A stretch of DNA of 64,000 nucleotides, from assembly GCA_025345505.1 (NCBI GenBank), contig JANVCC010000020.1, forward strand, positions 53,121,523 through 53,185,522, in the 5' to 3' direction. Made by a program: the position numbers and the translations under genes. How positions within the stretch are numbered: position 1 is the stretch's first letter; each line of letters begins with the position of its first letter. Origin of the DNA: Todiramphus chloris collaris (taxonomy: Eukaryota; Chordata; Aves; Coraciiformes; Alcedinidae). The notes beneath the pieces are model-generated. The model was not told the origin of the DNA. It saw only the letters and a list, made by a program, of their open reading frames with translations, and did not search any database. Below are positions 50,536-62,100 of the stretch, in pieces.

Positions 50536-51125
50536 ACAAGGTGAAAGGCTCCTCCTGCACAGCACAATGAAGCGCTCCAGGAGCAACCAGGAGGTAAGAT
50601 GAAGACCTACTCTGGGGCAGCATGACTATTGCACAGTGCAATGATGATGGGCCTCCTAGGTGAGGATCAGGATGCCCTCCTCCAGGGCAGCACAATGAGG
50701 GGCTGTGCCCTGTGTGAGGGCCCTGAGCCATGAGGCACCATGAAATGCTCCTCCAGGGTGGTGCAGTGAAATGATCCAAATAATGTCAGGCAGTGAAGCT
50801 CTCAAGAAAGAAGGAACACAGTGAAACACTCAAAAAATGCCAACTGGTGAAGCACCCCAAAATAGCTGGGCATGGAAGGGCTCTTCTGGGGACACAGAGT
50901 GCTATACTCCACCAGGGTTGTGCAAGGATTTACTCTAATAAAATCTTCATGATGAAACACTGCTAAAGACATATAGAGTGAAGGTCCCCCAAAAGCCCAG
51001 GTGGTGAACCACCCCATAAAGTCAGGCAATGGAGAAACACAAAAAAAGCCACTCAGTGAAGGACTTTAGAATAGCTGAGCATTGAAACACTCCTTCAGGG
51101 CCATGTGGTGATGCACTCCAGTGCA
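50536..51125. repeat. 'GAAGGGCTCCTC' minisatellite, block B3
   Basis: Starts 'acaaggtgaaaggctcctcc' and 'gctccaggagcaaccaggag', homologous to the start of B2. It then decays into more diverged units (gtgaaacactcaaaaaatgc, ggtgaagcaccccaaaatag) until it meets retroviral sequence. Confidence 0.85.
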
Positions 51126-51198
51126 CTGCTGTCACAGGTAGTCCTAGGAAACAGGAGAGAAAGTTATTTTTATTCTAATTCAGAAGTTCCTAGCTGTC

Positions 51199-51300
51199 GC
51201 ATGAAAGGGTGAAGTAATTTGGCAGATAATAAACCCCCTTGCATTCCAGCTAGTCCTCAGATATCAGAGGGGCTGGGGTGGCTAGGTTTAGATTTTGAGT
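51199..51300 (-). repeat. Direct repeat copy 2, downstream of integrase
   Basis: Homologous to 55853-55950 in the same orientation, with small indels and substitutions. Both copies include gcatgaaagggt, ctagtcctcagatatcaga and gctaggtttagatt. Confidence 0.9.
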
Positions 51301-51446
51301 TGTCCTGTATAGAATCCCATAGAATATTCTTCCGATTTAATATGGGCCTTTGGAGCAACTGTGCTAGCAGAAACACAAAAGGCTTTAATTTTGGGGAAGC
51401 CATCCCCTGTCCATCGACTGTTTAATTGATAAATGGCATCATTCAA

Positions 51447-52205
51447 TCACAAGTGCCACCCGGATTCCTGGGTCTTGGCAAAGCATTTTACCAATCCATT
51501 AGTGCGTTCAATGATGCCGTTGGCCTGAGGGTAGTAAGGGGTGTGAAATACCCACTGGATCCCTTCATCTTTGGCCCAATCTCGTACCACTGTTGCTGTA
51601 AAATGTGAGCCGTTATCACTTTGCATTTCTTCAGGAAGAGGAAGTGTGCTGAACCATATTTTTAGGCCCTTTACTGTGTTTTCCCCAGTGGCTGATGCAA
51701 GATCAATCTCCATGGTGAGTCCAGATATAACTTCTAACCCTACCAGAATGTATTTTTTTCCCACCTGATGGTCACAATGGACCAACATATCAATTTGCCA
51801 AGAATACCACAAGGTTTTCTTATCTCGGATGTGAAGGGGTGGCGCCTTGCTCGGATGGTCCCTGTTAATCTGTAAGCGACACTGTGATCAGGCAGTCGCT
51901 ACTTGCTCGCGCAGCTTCACTGACACAGGCCATCCTCAGGCAATCCCGTCCCAATACAGAATGGCCCACCCAGTATGACCACATTTAACATGTAACCATT
52001 CAAGCAAGCATTCCCATTCCTGATCATCATTGATGATGTCAATTTGCCGCAGCCATGTAAGGCTGTCTACTTCTTGGTTAAATTGAGCAGTGATTGAGTT
52101 GGAACAATCACGTCCTTTTACCCAACCAATATGTAGTGTTCTCTGTTTTCCTGTCTCCAACAGTTGTTTCCGGCTATCAGTTTCCCAAATTGGGATCCTG
52201 TTCAC
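51447..52205 (-). pseudogene. ERV integrase region, broken
   Basis: The core (51447-51812) shows the full catalytic triad: WQID, SDNGSHF and IIERTNG, with 35 residues between the second D and the E (DD35E). This enzyme inserts viral DNA into the host genome. Upstream, 51936-52205 carries the end of the RNase H/integrase N-terminal region, including HVKCGH of the zinc-binding motif. In-frame stops between 51813 and 51935 and a frame change separate the two parts, so no complete integrase can be made. The retention of the triad in a broken gene is by chance or youth. Confidence 0.85.
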
Positions 52206-52414
52206 CTGCCAATCATTGACTTCTCAATAGCCTATCCATTCAGTGGCTACTTTAAAAACAGCAGATGAGTCGGTGTATATGTAGTTAGCCCCATGTTGTG
52301 CAGCTAATAGAACTTCTCTGAGCTCCCCAAACTATGCACTACCTCACCTGTTTCAATCAGTCTTTCTCCTGTTGCCACCTCTAATGCTATGGCTTTGTAT
52401 TTACACTTGTTTTC

Positions 52415-52954
52415 TCAATGGGATGATGCATCTGTGAACCACACCCCAGTAAGGTCACTGCCTTCCTTAAAAAGAGGTGTCTCTTGAATAGGAGATGGTT
52501 TGCTAGGTAAGGACTGGAATAACAATGCATCATCTATATCTTTTTGTAGTTTGGATACTTTAATGTTCCCCTTAGTGACTGGCATAATATCATTGATACC
52601 TTCCAGATAGGCATACCACTTACAGACAGTGGGCTTCTGGGCAATGCCAGCAAGTGGCTCCATTCCCTTGTGGACTACTTCTAGGAGGTGGAAAGCCCCC
52701 CGAATAATAATACTCTGTCCTCTCCTTATCTGTTCTGCACGATGCACTGCTCGCACTAGGGACAACAAACCCTTCTCAAGATCTGAGTATCTGCTTGTGG
52801 TATCATTAAAAGAATGAGAACTAAATTCCAGGGGTCTCTCTGATCCCTCAGGTCCCTTTTGCCACAAGTTACAGTGGAAACCGTGTTCACTGAACCCCCA
52901 CTCTATGTGGATAGGGTCCGTTGGTGTATAAGACCAAGTTGTTGAAACAATCAC
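52415..52954 (-). pseudogene. ERV RT connection / RNase H start, frameshifted
   Basis: An open stretch of about 180 codons reads WGFSEHGF, LEFSSHSFNDTTSRYSDLEK and, at its end, VWFTDASSH, whose D is in the position of the first catalytic residue of RNase H. It continues the RT of 53005-54255 in a different frame, with a stop and a frameshift between about 52950 and 53007. Stops follow below 52415. Confidence 0.8.
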
Positions 52955-53004
52955 AGTTCCTTTATTATCAATTCCAGTGCACTGGTATCTTGTTCAGTCC
53001 ATTC

Positions 53005-54255
53005 CTAGGATTTTCCTTTTTTGAGCAGATTATACAAGGGATGAGAAATTACAGAAAAAACAGGAATGTGTTTACTCCAATAGCTCAAAGCTCCCAATAC
53101 TTGTTGCAATTCCTTGACATTGGATGGATTTTGCCTCTGTTCTATTTTTTCCAAGGTAACCTGGGGGATAGCAGCAGCTCCTTTAATCCACCAGACCCCC
53201 AGGAATTTAGTTTCCTGTGCAGGTCCCTGACATTTGGGATTGGGGATTTCCAGTCCTAATTTCAGTATTATTCCCCGAATATCCTCCATTGTGTTTTGTA
53301 CACTTCCTTGGTCCTTTCCCCCTATGAGGATATCATCAATATATTGATAGACAGCATTATCAGAAGAAGCAGGAATTTCTGCTAAGACTTTTGCTAGAGC
53401 ATTATCAGCAATCGTGGGAGAGTGTTTATACCCCTGTGGAAGTCTGTTAAAAGTGTACTGGTCTCCTTTCCACATGAAAGTGAATTGTGCCTTGTCCTGT
53501 TCACAGAGAGGAATCGTGAAAAATACATCCTTGACATCTAGGGCAGCCATCCAAGAATGAGCAGCTCCTTGTATCAGTGTCACTATTTCAGTAATATTCA
53601 GAACTGCAGCAGTTAAAGGAGCAACATTGGTGTTTAGTTGTTGATAATCTACAGCAAAATGCCATTCTCCATTTGGTTTCTTTACTGGACACAGAGGTGA
53701 ATGAGTCCTTTTAATCATTTCCCTTTTTTCCAGTTCTGTTACCACCCTGTCAATTCCTGTGTGCACTGTTGCAGGTAACAGATACTGATGAACATTAGTG
53801 ATTTTTGAGGGGGGTAAAGGTATAGATGTTTCTAACGCGCTCAGTTTCACTGCACCCGATTTGGATTCATTTCCTGCAAAACTCCACACAGTTCCATCTG
53901 GGAGATTCCACACTCGCCCCCTTAAGACGTCAAAGCCTAACAGATTAGTATATGCAGCACCAACTAGGACCTCTGCCCTACTTAGTCTCTGTTCTCTTGG
54001 TAACCATAAGGTAATTCTTGCAGTCGGGCATTCTTTTATCACACCATAAATCCCGGTAAATTTAACATGGCGTTGGCTGGGTGTTACCCCCAGAGTCCAT
54101 GCCGTTTCATCTGTGATAACTGACATTTGGGCCCCAGTATCAATAAGAAATTCTGTCAGTATTCTCCGGGCCCCAACAGGGATAGCGATTGTGGGTTCAG
54201 AATCTTTACCAGAGAGCCATTGAATAGTTAATACCCGCCGGGCAGGGTGGCTCAC
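53005..54255 (-). pseudogene. ERV protease-reverse transcriptase region
   Basis: This is an open stretch of 416 codons with no natural ATG start; it continues from upstream gag-pro sequence. The retroviral aspartic protease motif is FLIDTGAQ (DTG codons near 54133-54141). The RT follows, with LPQGYKHSPT and the catalytic YIDD at 53332-53343. Protease cleaves the polyprotein and RT makes the DNA copy. The TAG stop at 53005-53007 lies inside the RT, so the enzyme is truncated. Both catalytic motifs are intact, which suggests moderate age. An antisense open frame at 53798-54049 is a shadow. Confidence 0.9.
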
Positions 54256-54299
54256 TGCCCTCCCTGGAAATGGAAGTTTTTTTGCTGAGGTTCTGCCAA

Positions 54300-55900
54300 A
54301 TCAATCAGATCAGGCTCTGGTGCAGACGGTACATTTTCCTTATGAACTGGGGGTTTTCTAGTTAGATATTTTTCCTCCAACAAATGTTTGGTTTTAGATA
54401 CAGACTGAACTAGATTATGGAGGTCCTCAGTAGAACTACTGTGCAGGAATCGTCAGGACACCCCCAGTTCTAGGGCTTTATGCCACAATTCACCCTGTTC
54501 TAAATTAGATTTAAAACTCCCATCACACTGAGGCTTTTGGGTATGGACTTGCTGAACTCACCGGGCATGGTCTGGTGTTTTCCACTAACAGAACTGACCC
54601 AGCCCATTCAGCACCCATACTTATCAATTTCTTGCAGAAATTCATTCCATGTGGGTATGTGAGTACACTGACTCCGGCCATGACCACAACCAGCATCCTC
54701 ATGAGCAGCCTGCAAGCCATCCTGAGTATGTGCTACATATGTTTTAAGGCAATCAGGAAGACCGCAGATGAGGGGAGTTAACTGGGCTGGGTTGACAGGA
54801 GCTAGCATTGGAGATTTCCTTAGCTCCTCTCTGTCATACATGGCTTGTATACAGGCTGCCTTTCATACGGCTGCAGCCAAACCAGAATAGCCAGAGGCTC
54901 TAATTTCCAGTGGTTCCCATCTCTCAAGTGGATCAATACCACCAACTGCCGCTCAGGTAGTTAAAATAATAATTAGCTGCTCCTGGCAGGGTGGTGGTTA
55001 AAAATACTCCTGGCTCCCAGTAGCCTCCCACTTCTTCCTCACTTAACATAATTCGGTCCCCCCGGTCAAGGGAAATCCACCACACTTACTCGACCTCTGA
55101 ATCTCCTTGCCATCTGGCATATTTCTCCTACAGTTTTATTAGCTCAACTGGGGACAATGGAATAGTATGCATGGTAGTGTGGACTTCATCATCACTGTTG
55201 ACAGCGGTTTCAGTTTTAACCAGAGGTCATAAGGGGATTAGTTGAGATCCCGAATCAGGGGTTTCCTCGACCTCTTCATCGTTGTCAAACCAATTGTCTC
55301 CAGCCTGAGTTTTAATGTTCGTGCGGCACATTAATCTATGAATTTGCTGGGCTGGAGCAGAAGATGGAATTTTCTCTAGCAGACAATTCCCTTTCTCTAA
55401 TATTTGTTGGTGGAGAGATTTAAGATAACTGTTTTCTCATGAAAGTTCATCATTTGCATTTATAAGTTTATTATTTTCTATCATGAGTTTATCAGCTCTG
55501 GTTCCTAGCTTCTCTCCTGTCTCCCTTTCAAAGGCTAGAGATGATTTCAGCACCTCGTTTTCTGATTTCAGTGTTTCATATTCTACAGCACCAATCTGTC
55601 TGGGAGCAGGGGCATTTTAAGCTTCTTCTTGTGCACAAGATAAACAGGCACCTAAATCAGCACACATAACACTTTTACCTTTCCCTCTAAGTTTTTTCTG
55701 CATAGCCTAGCATTGTTCAATACATTCTATTACTTTCTCTTCACCCTTACAATATTTTTGGGCCCACTCCTTCCCAGCTGGGGAAGGGGCACAATCATAT
55801 TTTTGCAGTAGTTTACCCATGGAAATCTTGTCCATGACTCCAATTTTCTGTTGCATGAAAGGGTAATTTGGCAGAAAATAAACCCCTTTGATTTCCAACT
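54300..55900 (-). pseudogene. ERV gag region, degraded
   Basis: Between the leader and the protease only short open pieces remain. One (55707-55898) contains the likely gag amino-terminal region (MDKISMGKLLQKYDC). A second (54608-54841) contains CGLPDCLKTY and a Cys/His-rich end near GCGHGRSQC, which could be what is left of the nucleocapsid. The intervening sequence has many stops. Assignment as gag rests mainly on position between LTR and protease. Confidence 0.6.
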
Positions 55901-55950
55901 AGTCCTCAGATATCAGAAGGGCTGGGGGCAGCTAGGTTTAGATTCTGAGT
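55853..55950 (-). repeat. Direct repeat copy 1, gag leader
   Basis: This is the homologue of 51199-51300. It lies just after the LTR and overlaps the start of the gag-like frame. See the finding on this pair. Confidence 0.9.
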
Positions 55951-55961
55951 GATTTCCAATT

Positions 55962-56432
55962 TGTCACTATTAGTCCGGTTGCATTCAGTGTATCTGAACT
56001 ATCACAGATCGCATTCTAGTCTTGTTGTGTTCAGTGCATCTGAACTCTCACGGCTCTGGATTCACTAATAGCACTTTGCACTCCCGTCTAGTTGTGCTCC
56101 ATGGTCTCACACAGTAAGGAGCTGACAGTGCCCAATGAGAGAACTTCTGGGACTAGCAGCATGAAAAGTGCAGTTTATTGAGAGCAACAGAAATACAAGT
56201 TCTTATGCATTGCCAGTGATAAACTGTCTGCAAAGGATATATAAAAGGTATACCAAACACATTAAATTAAAGAGCAGCTCAAGAAAGTTTCTCAGTTTAA
56301 GAGTCTGGATCATACCCAAAGGCATCCCTATGAGGGAGAAGCAAGGTTAAGCCCGTTGACTGATCCCGGGAGTCAGAGATGGTCAGCAACAGTATCCACC
56401 CTGACTTGTCCACAATGGTGTCTTCCCCAACA
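55962..56432 (-). repeat. 5' LTR of ERVL-like element (about 471 bp)
   Basis: Minus-strand start TGTTGGGGAAGACACC at 56432. AATAAA (plus TTTATT at 56174-56179) is followed by a U5-like stretch with two 46-bp tandem repeats. The proposed end ..TAGTGACA is at 55962. No standard primer-binding site is recognisable after it, so the right boundary is tentative. The high-coordinate start is the more secure one. Confidence 0.55.
55971..56062 (-). repeat. Two 46-bp tandem repeats in LTR U5
   Basis: Copies at 55971-56016 and 56017-56062 share tagtc.tgtt..ttcagtg.atctgaact.tcac. This could be a family trait or a local duplication. Confidence 0.75.
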
Positions 56433-57715
56433 TCCCCCCTTACTTAAACCATTTTTATAATAACTTTTACCTTCAAGGTGGAGCTTGAGTGACTCTACTC
56501 ATAAATACCTTTATTATGATTGGTGTAAATTTCTTTTGCTTTGCTTTTAAAGATACAGCTGAAGAAAATTCACTGCACAAGCTCAGTGAAGGGTGCTTGC
56601 ACTTTGGAGGCAGGTAGCCTTTGGGATGGAGATGTGTTTTGGTATTATAATGACTTTATAATGAGCAAAGTTTGCACACAGGACAGTACTTTGTCAAAAA
56701 ATGACAGACTATTGGCACAGGGTTGCAAACAGTCAGCTGATCAGTCCTGTGGTACCATCAAGTTCCCATCTCTGCTGTACTTTCACAGGGCCTGGACATG
56801 GAATCTTCACTCCACTCCATCCCCTGTGCTGCTTGCAAGCAGTGTTGCATAGGGGACTGTTGTGAAATGGATTCCTGGCACAGCGGTTGCACTCTACCCT
56901 GAAAATTTCTCTGTTGTTATACCTTTCCTTAATGTGTGAACAACGCTGCAACTTCAGTATGATTTTAATTTTTAAATCCCCTCCAGTCATTATTCCACAC
57001 TAGCCAACAACTGTCCAACATTCCTGTCAATCTTCTAGAGATAATAATTCCTAGCAAGTTGTGTGAAAGTTCTTGAATGCATCCAAGTTCATCATCTGCT
57101 AGGGGTTCCTGGGGAATGCCTCATTTCTCATTGGCTTTGCTGTGCTAAAGAGCCACACTTGCATCTTCCCAGAACAGAAATGCTGCCTGTGTTTAGCCAG
57201 ACTACACGTGATAGGGTCACAAATGCTGCACTTCTTCCCAGATCCCTGCTATTTAATGCAGGGGGATTAGGCAATGTCTTTTAAAGCTTCCTGGAGAGCT
57301 TTCATCCTTCCGCTACACAAGAGATACACAAGCAGCACAAATCCCACATTGCTGTCAGATCAGAAGACTCAGACGAGCTCTCCAGGCAGAAGCTTGAAGA
57401 CATTCAGACAGCAGAGACTCTGCCTAAGGACAAAAGGGTTTGCACTGTTTCCTGGTTTCCATCTGTAGACTGAATAAAACTTGACAGTGGTTACTGCGTA
57501 GTAGTAGTTACTGAGTAGTTACACCTCGGAAAAGGTTTGCTGAGGTTTTTGTATCTGTGACCAGGGCATTAAAGAGAGAGTGTGCATTTTACACCCTGCT
57601 CATCTAAGCTTCTTTTGTTTTCATTTACATTATATGTAGGTAGTACATATTCTACCTACAGAACAAGTCCTGCATTGCCCAAGTGAGGCCATTTTTGTCT
57701 GGCTGTAAAATAGAC
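56433..57715. other. Non-coding stretch, no gene recognised
   Basis: Sequence between the ERV and the next tandem array. No coding segment or RNA gene was recognised. Confidence 0.5.
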
Positions 57716-59170
57716 ACAGTCAGGACACCATCTGCATAGATTTATAGACACAGAATATATGCACACAACATGCAGCAGTACATACACAACATATATGGAT
57801 AGACATATAAAGGTACATATCCATAAATGTCTTTTGAGACTCTATATACACACACTCCCCAACACAGTCCATACAAACACTATATACTCTATATCCAGGA
57901 AGAGAAACCTCAGATGATCTCACCTCACTGAGGCTTTTTTCCTCTCTGTATTCAGGAGATACATTATCTATGATACAAAAATGTAAACGAACATAGGAAG
58001 TACAACCATGGTTTTCACTCCGTAGATGCACTCTATACACAGAACACATATATAGATCATGCAAAACATACATAAAACTTGCAAATCGCATACATACTAC
58101 ATAGGCAGATGAGGGGAAGCTATGCTTTTCTGCCTATATGTTAAATACATACTATCTTCTACATGAAATATTTATAGGCCATCCATATGTGGAATAGACA
58201 TGGCAAGGCAGTGAGAGGCTCCTCTGTCTGCACAGAGACTACATGGGCTAAACAGACACATGCCCAGAAAGTCCATGCCTCGCCCACCTCTGCATTTACT
58301 ATCTACCATCTGTGTACACACAAAATGCCAACAACAAGGGGAGGCTTTTCTGTCACTGTATAGACTATACGGTGTCTTCCTCAAGACAGTCTTGAGGAAA
58401 AGCCAGACTCTGTTTCTCATTATGTCGTGTATAACAGGATATATACTCTGCCTATATAAAAGAGACAATAAGGCTTTTTGCTCCAGATATAGACTCTATT
58501 CCATCTGTACATAGACTCTGTGCAGGCAAAACACGTCTCTTCTGTTTAGTCATAGACTAGATACCACTGAGACAGGGTTTTTTGGTCAGCTTACACAGCA
58601 TACACTGTCTGCATAGAGAAGAGAAAACAATAGAAGGGTGAGGGGGTCAATACCTTTCTGTCACCCTACAGACTATACAATAGCCATATGGAGAATACAC
58701 GTGGAAAGCACCAGACCACTCTCCTGGTGGGATGCAGAACATATTACGGAGCAGAGGACAGGCAAGGTGAGGCAGGGCTTTTCCACCTGTCCCCATGTGA
58801 AATATGGGGATGCTGTGGGGTGAAGGGAGGAGCCTCTCTGTTCATCAGGCACATTCTGCCTATAGCAGCACACAAACAGGTGAGGTGAGGCTTTTCTCTC
58901 TGTGAAGCAGACTCGGTGCACACAGGTAGTAAGCATAGGGCTTTTCTGCCTATATGTGGAATATAGCCTGCCTATAGAGCAGAGAGATGACTGTGTACTT
59001 AGAAAATACACTGCTCATCTGTACAACAGACCCAGAAAGGCAGGGGAAGGTGGTGTGTTCCTGCCCATACACAGGCGACACACTCTTTGTAGAGCACAGG
59101 CAGAGGGTGAGGCAAGGCAAGACCTCTCTCTCAGTTTGCAGAATACGTCCTGATGGGCTGGAGAAAGTAG
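57716..59170. repeat. Degenerate tandem array ('GGCTTTTCTGCCTATATG')
   Basis: Recurrent phrases include gcttttctgcctatatg (58127 and 58941), gaggcttttctgtcactgta, tatagactctattccatctg, actatacaatagccatat and variants of 'cagagacaataaggctttt'. Units seem to be tens of bases long and are strongly diverged, so the period is uncertain. AT-rich at the left and more GC-rich toward the right. The many short open frames inside are not genes. Confidence 0.65.
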
Positions 59171-62100
59171 GGTAGGCTTCCTGCAGTCCTTGCATGTGTG
59201 TACAGAGAGGTTCTAGCCCATCCACCTCCTGCCTTCCTTTCCTCCCATTCCCCCAGCTATCTCCCAGGCATCCACATGGACACCAATGACATCAAGCACC
59301 ACCCAGGGGAAAGAAGAGCCTGTGACCCTGGCAGGATCCTCCTCAGAAAGGCGCAAACATATCCTGCTGCTTAACACTACTGAGCTGATGGCACAGTCAG
59401 GGCTTCAGCTCTGATGATGACAGGAACAAGGACTGCTGGCCCAGGGATAGGGCATCCTTGACCAAGCAGGCAAGAGAGTCTCTGCTCGCACTGCGGGCAG
59501 GACTGTGCTTCAAGCATGAAGCACCACATGCAGCAAAGGACAGCTCTCACAAGACAACTCGGGCGTGATGATATTGCTCTGCAAAGGTCCACAATTTCAA
59601 CTTACCAGTACATGTACACTAACTTGTGAAATCAGGACTTGGTGTCAGCCAAATGCCAAAGGAAAGCATTTGTTTCCACCAAGGTTTGCTTCTGTTCAAC
59701 TTTTCACCTTCAGAATACTCTTTGTTTTCAACTGGAGTTTCTTATCTGAAGCTGGAAAGTCACCTAAGAACTCGTCCCAGATGTATATAGCAGAGAAGCC
59801 AATGACCAGCCTGCTCTAGTCTCTTAATCTTAGTTCCAAATTTGTCAGAAGATGCTGCAGGAGACACATTGCATTACTACAGTCTGTTCCAGAGGAAAAA
59901 TAAAGCAGAGACTAATTTCTAGGCTGCCAAACACCAGAACCCAGCAAATTCTACAAATGAGGGAAAGCAATGAGCAAGCCAGCACATTTTAAACTAGAAG
60001 ACTTACTCTCCAAAAGCGAGTCACCTCCTTCCCCTGAGAATGGCAGGGATGAAGGAGCAACGGGCACCCACACCATGAGCAAAGACACATTTTTGACGTT
60101 GCTCTGCAAAGATGACTCCACTCCACATTTTCAGTCAAGCACCACAAAGCTGGGAACCACCAGAATTAAGCCCGCTCAGGCAGCTCCTGCTTGGCTCAGT
60201 GGGGATGTACATGGCCATGGGTATTTTCCAAGCCAGGACCCTTCTCTCCATGTCGAGAACAAGAAGACTAGAGCTCCCCAAACACAAAGGCCTTGGCTGG
60301 GTTCTGCTCCCCACTTCCTCCAGGTGTAGCTCAGTGCAGGGGCCAGGCTTCATTTATTCCCTACAAATCATTCTGTCTGATAGATGAGTTTTGAACATGC
60401 TTGCATTCATGAGCATTCTTACATGCCCCTTGTTTCAACACTGAAGTAACTCTGTGAATGTCCTCTGTGGATGTGCAAACAGGCAGCAGCAGTGGAGGTC
60501 CCCAACTCCAGTGCTTGGCCTCTGAACTGCTGCAAGCTCAGGCTTCTGGTTGATAGAAAACCACTCCCAGCATCATGCCTGGGCTGGAGGCTGCTGCTAA
60601 TTCTCATATGAAGCAGTGTCCATTTCTGAGGACCCCCTTCAAGAGAGATACACACCAATTAGAAAGCACCCAGAGACTACAGCTAAGAAGGATCAGGGTT
60701 TCACAAAACACAGTCCCATAGTATTAATCAGAAGGTGAGTGTAGTTGCTGTGTGATGCCAGGAAGACAAGGCAGAAGAGAGCTGTGTGAGGGCCTTTCAG
60801 TATGTAAGAGGATGCTGGAAAAATTTCTCCCTGCACTCTGTATTGAGGGCCAAGAGGAACAGGCTTTAAAGGAAGCAAAGGAAATGCATTCGAGGTGCTA
60901 CAGAAAGAGAATCTGGAGGCAGTCTGAGAGAGGTCTGTGGCTGCACAAGTTAAAGGAAGGAGGAATTACGGTTTTCACCTCATAATGCAGGGAACAGAGA
61001 GCTGACCCTTCTTAGCCATGTACTTAGACATGTACGCTCTAAGGTGACAGCTGAAGAAAAGCACTTCTTATTCACTTAAAGTACAGCATTTCAAAATACT
61101 TTTTTTTTTTTTCCCCATGGGGAGGGTAAAGATTTGACCAGTCTATATTTCTCAGAGCTAATAAGTATATATTATGAAGTAATTCGATGCAGAGTCTACG
61201 GTTATACTTTGCCTTTTGGAGGCACCTGGCATAGATGGTCAGACTGTGCCTTTTATTATTTCACTAATAGATTTATAGAAAAACTACAGCCAGAGTGAGT
61301 GTAATCATAGGACTATCCCTAGACTCAGCCCACTAAGTTCTGGTGCGTTCATGACTCACCAAAAAAATATTGGGCAACTTTACATTCAAGGGTCTGCTGA
61401 GTGTCTGGAAAGCCTTAGCTGTACCTCAGAGACAGTAGTTTTGATCAATATTTCAATATCCTCCAGGTACAAGTTCATGCCTCCATCAGAATAAAAATAC
61501 ATCCTGCTATTACAGAAATAACAAGAGAACAGGAAAATACACTTAAACAGAGAGAACTTCAATCTACCCCTATAGAGCAGCTTGATTATAGCTTTCACTT
61601 CCCCATATGTTGCTTTGGTCACATGATTTTTTTCAGTCCTGATGTATCACTAATAAAACTTGATCTATTGTGCAAACCTCAGAATTCCTTTGATGATTCC
61701 CTGTCTGACTGGGAGCTGCCAGTAATAAAAAAGCTGTTTCTACTTTCAAATTAAAGGCTCATAGCTCCTGAGAGCAGCTTAAGGAGCCTTCACAAAATAA
61801 TGCTGCAATACAAAATGTTTCAGCTTTAGGATGGTTATGGTCACAGAAATCATCAGACACTGCAAAAACATCAACAGATTCTTTCCCTTTGAAATAGCCT
61901 TAGGAAAGAAAAGTTTTCCAAATTCAGAGCAGTTGCCCATTGTTGATATTGAAAATTGAAACATTAACAATTTTTGAGAGAAGCTTCTGACACACAACTG
62001 GTAAAAGATGCTCCCGCATACAGGAGCAGCCCATGCAATTTGAAGCAATGGCCATTTTCCTTTAAGCAGAGAACATTCTGGAGTGTGTTTGGATGTCTGT

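Larger units (their letters stand above)
51130..56432 (-). mobile_element. Class III (ERVL-like) endogenous retrovirus, 3'-truncated
   Basis: Read on the minus strand the order is: LTR (56432 to about 55962), gag-like remnants, protease, reverse transcriptase, RNase H and integrase, ending near 51430. After that come a 102-bp repeat of the gag-leader region (51199-51300) and then the minisatellite array. No env and no second LTR are visible. I place it in class III (ERVL-like) from the RT box context (LPQGYKHSPTIA, YIDD) and the integrase region, from memory and without a search. Multiple frameshifts and stops make it non-functional. Confidence 0.8.

Noticed and set aside
56234-56246. Plus-strand TATATAAAAGG as a promoter
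   Set aside because: It lies inside a minus-oriented LTR and reads the wrong way for that element; no plus-strand gene follows.
57716-59170. CRISPR-like array
   Set aside because: Vertebrate DNA with diverged units, no constant repeat length and no unique spacers.
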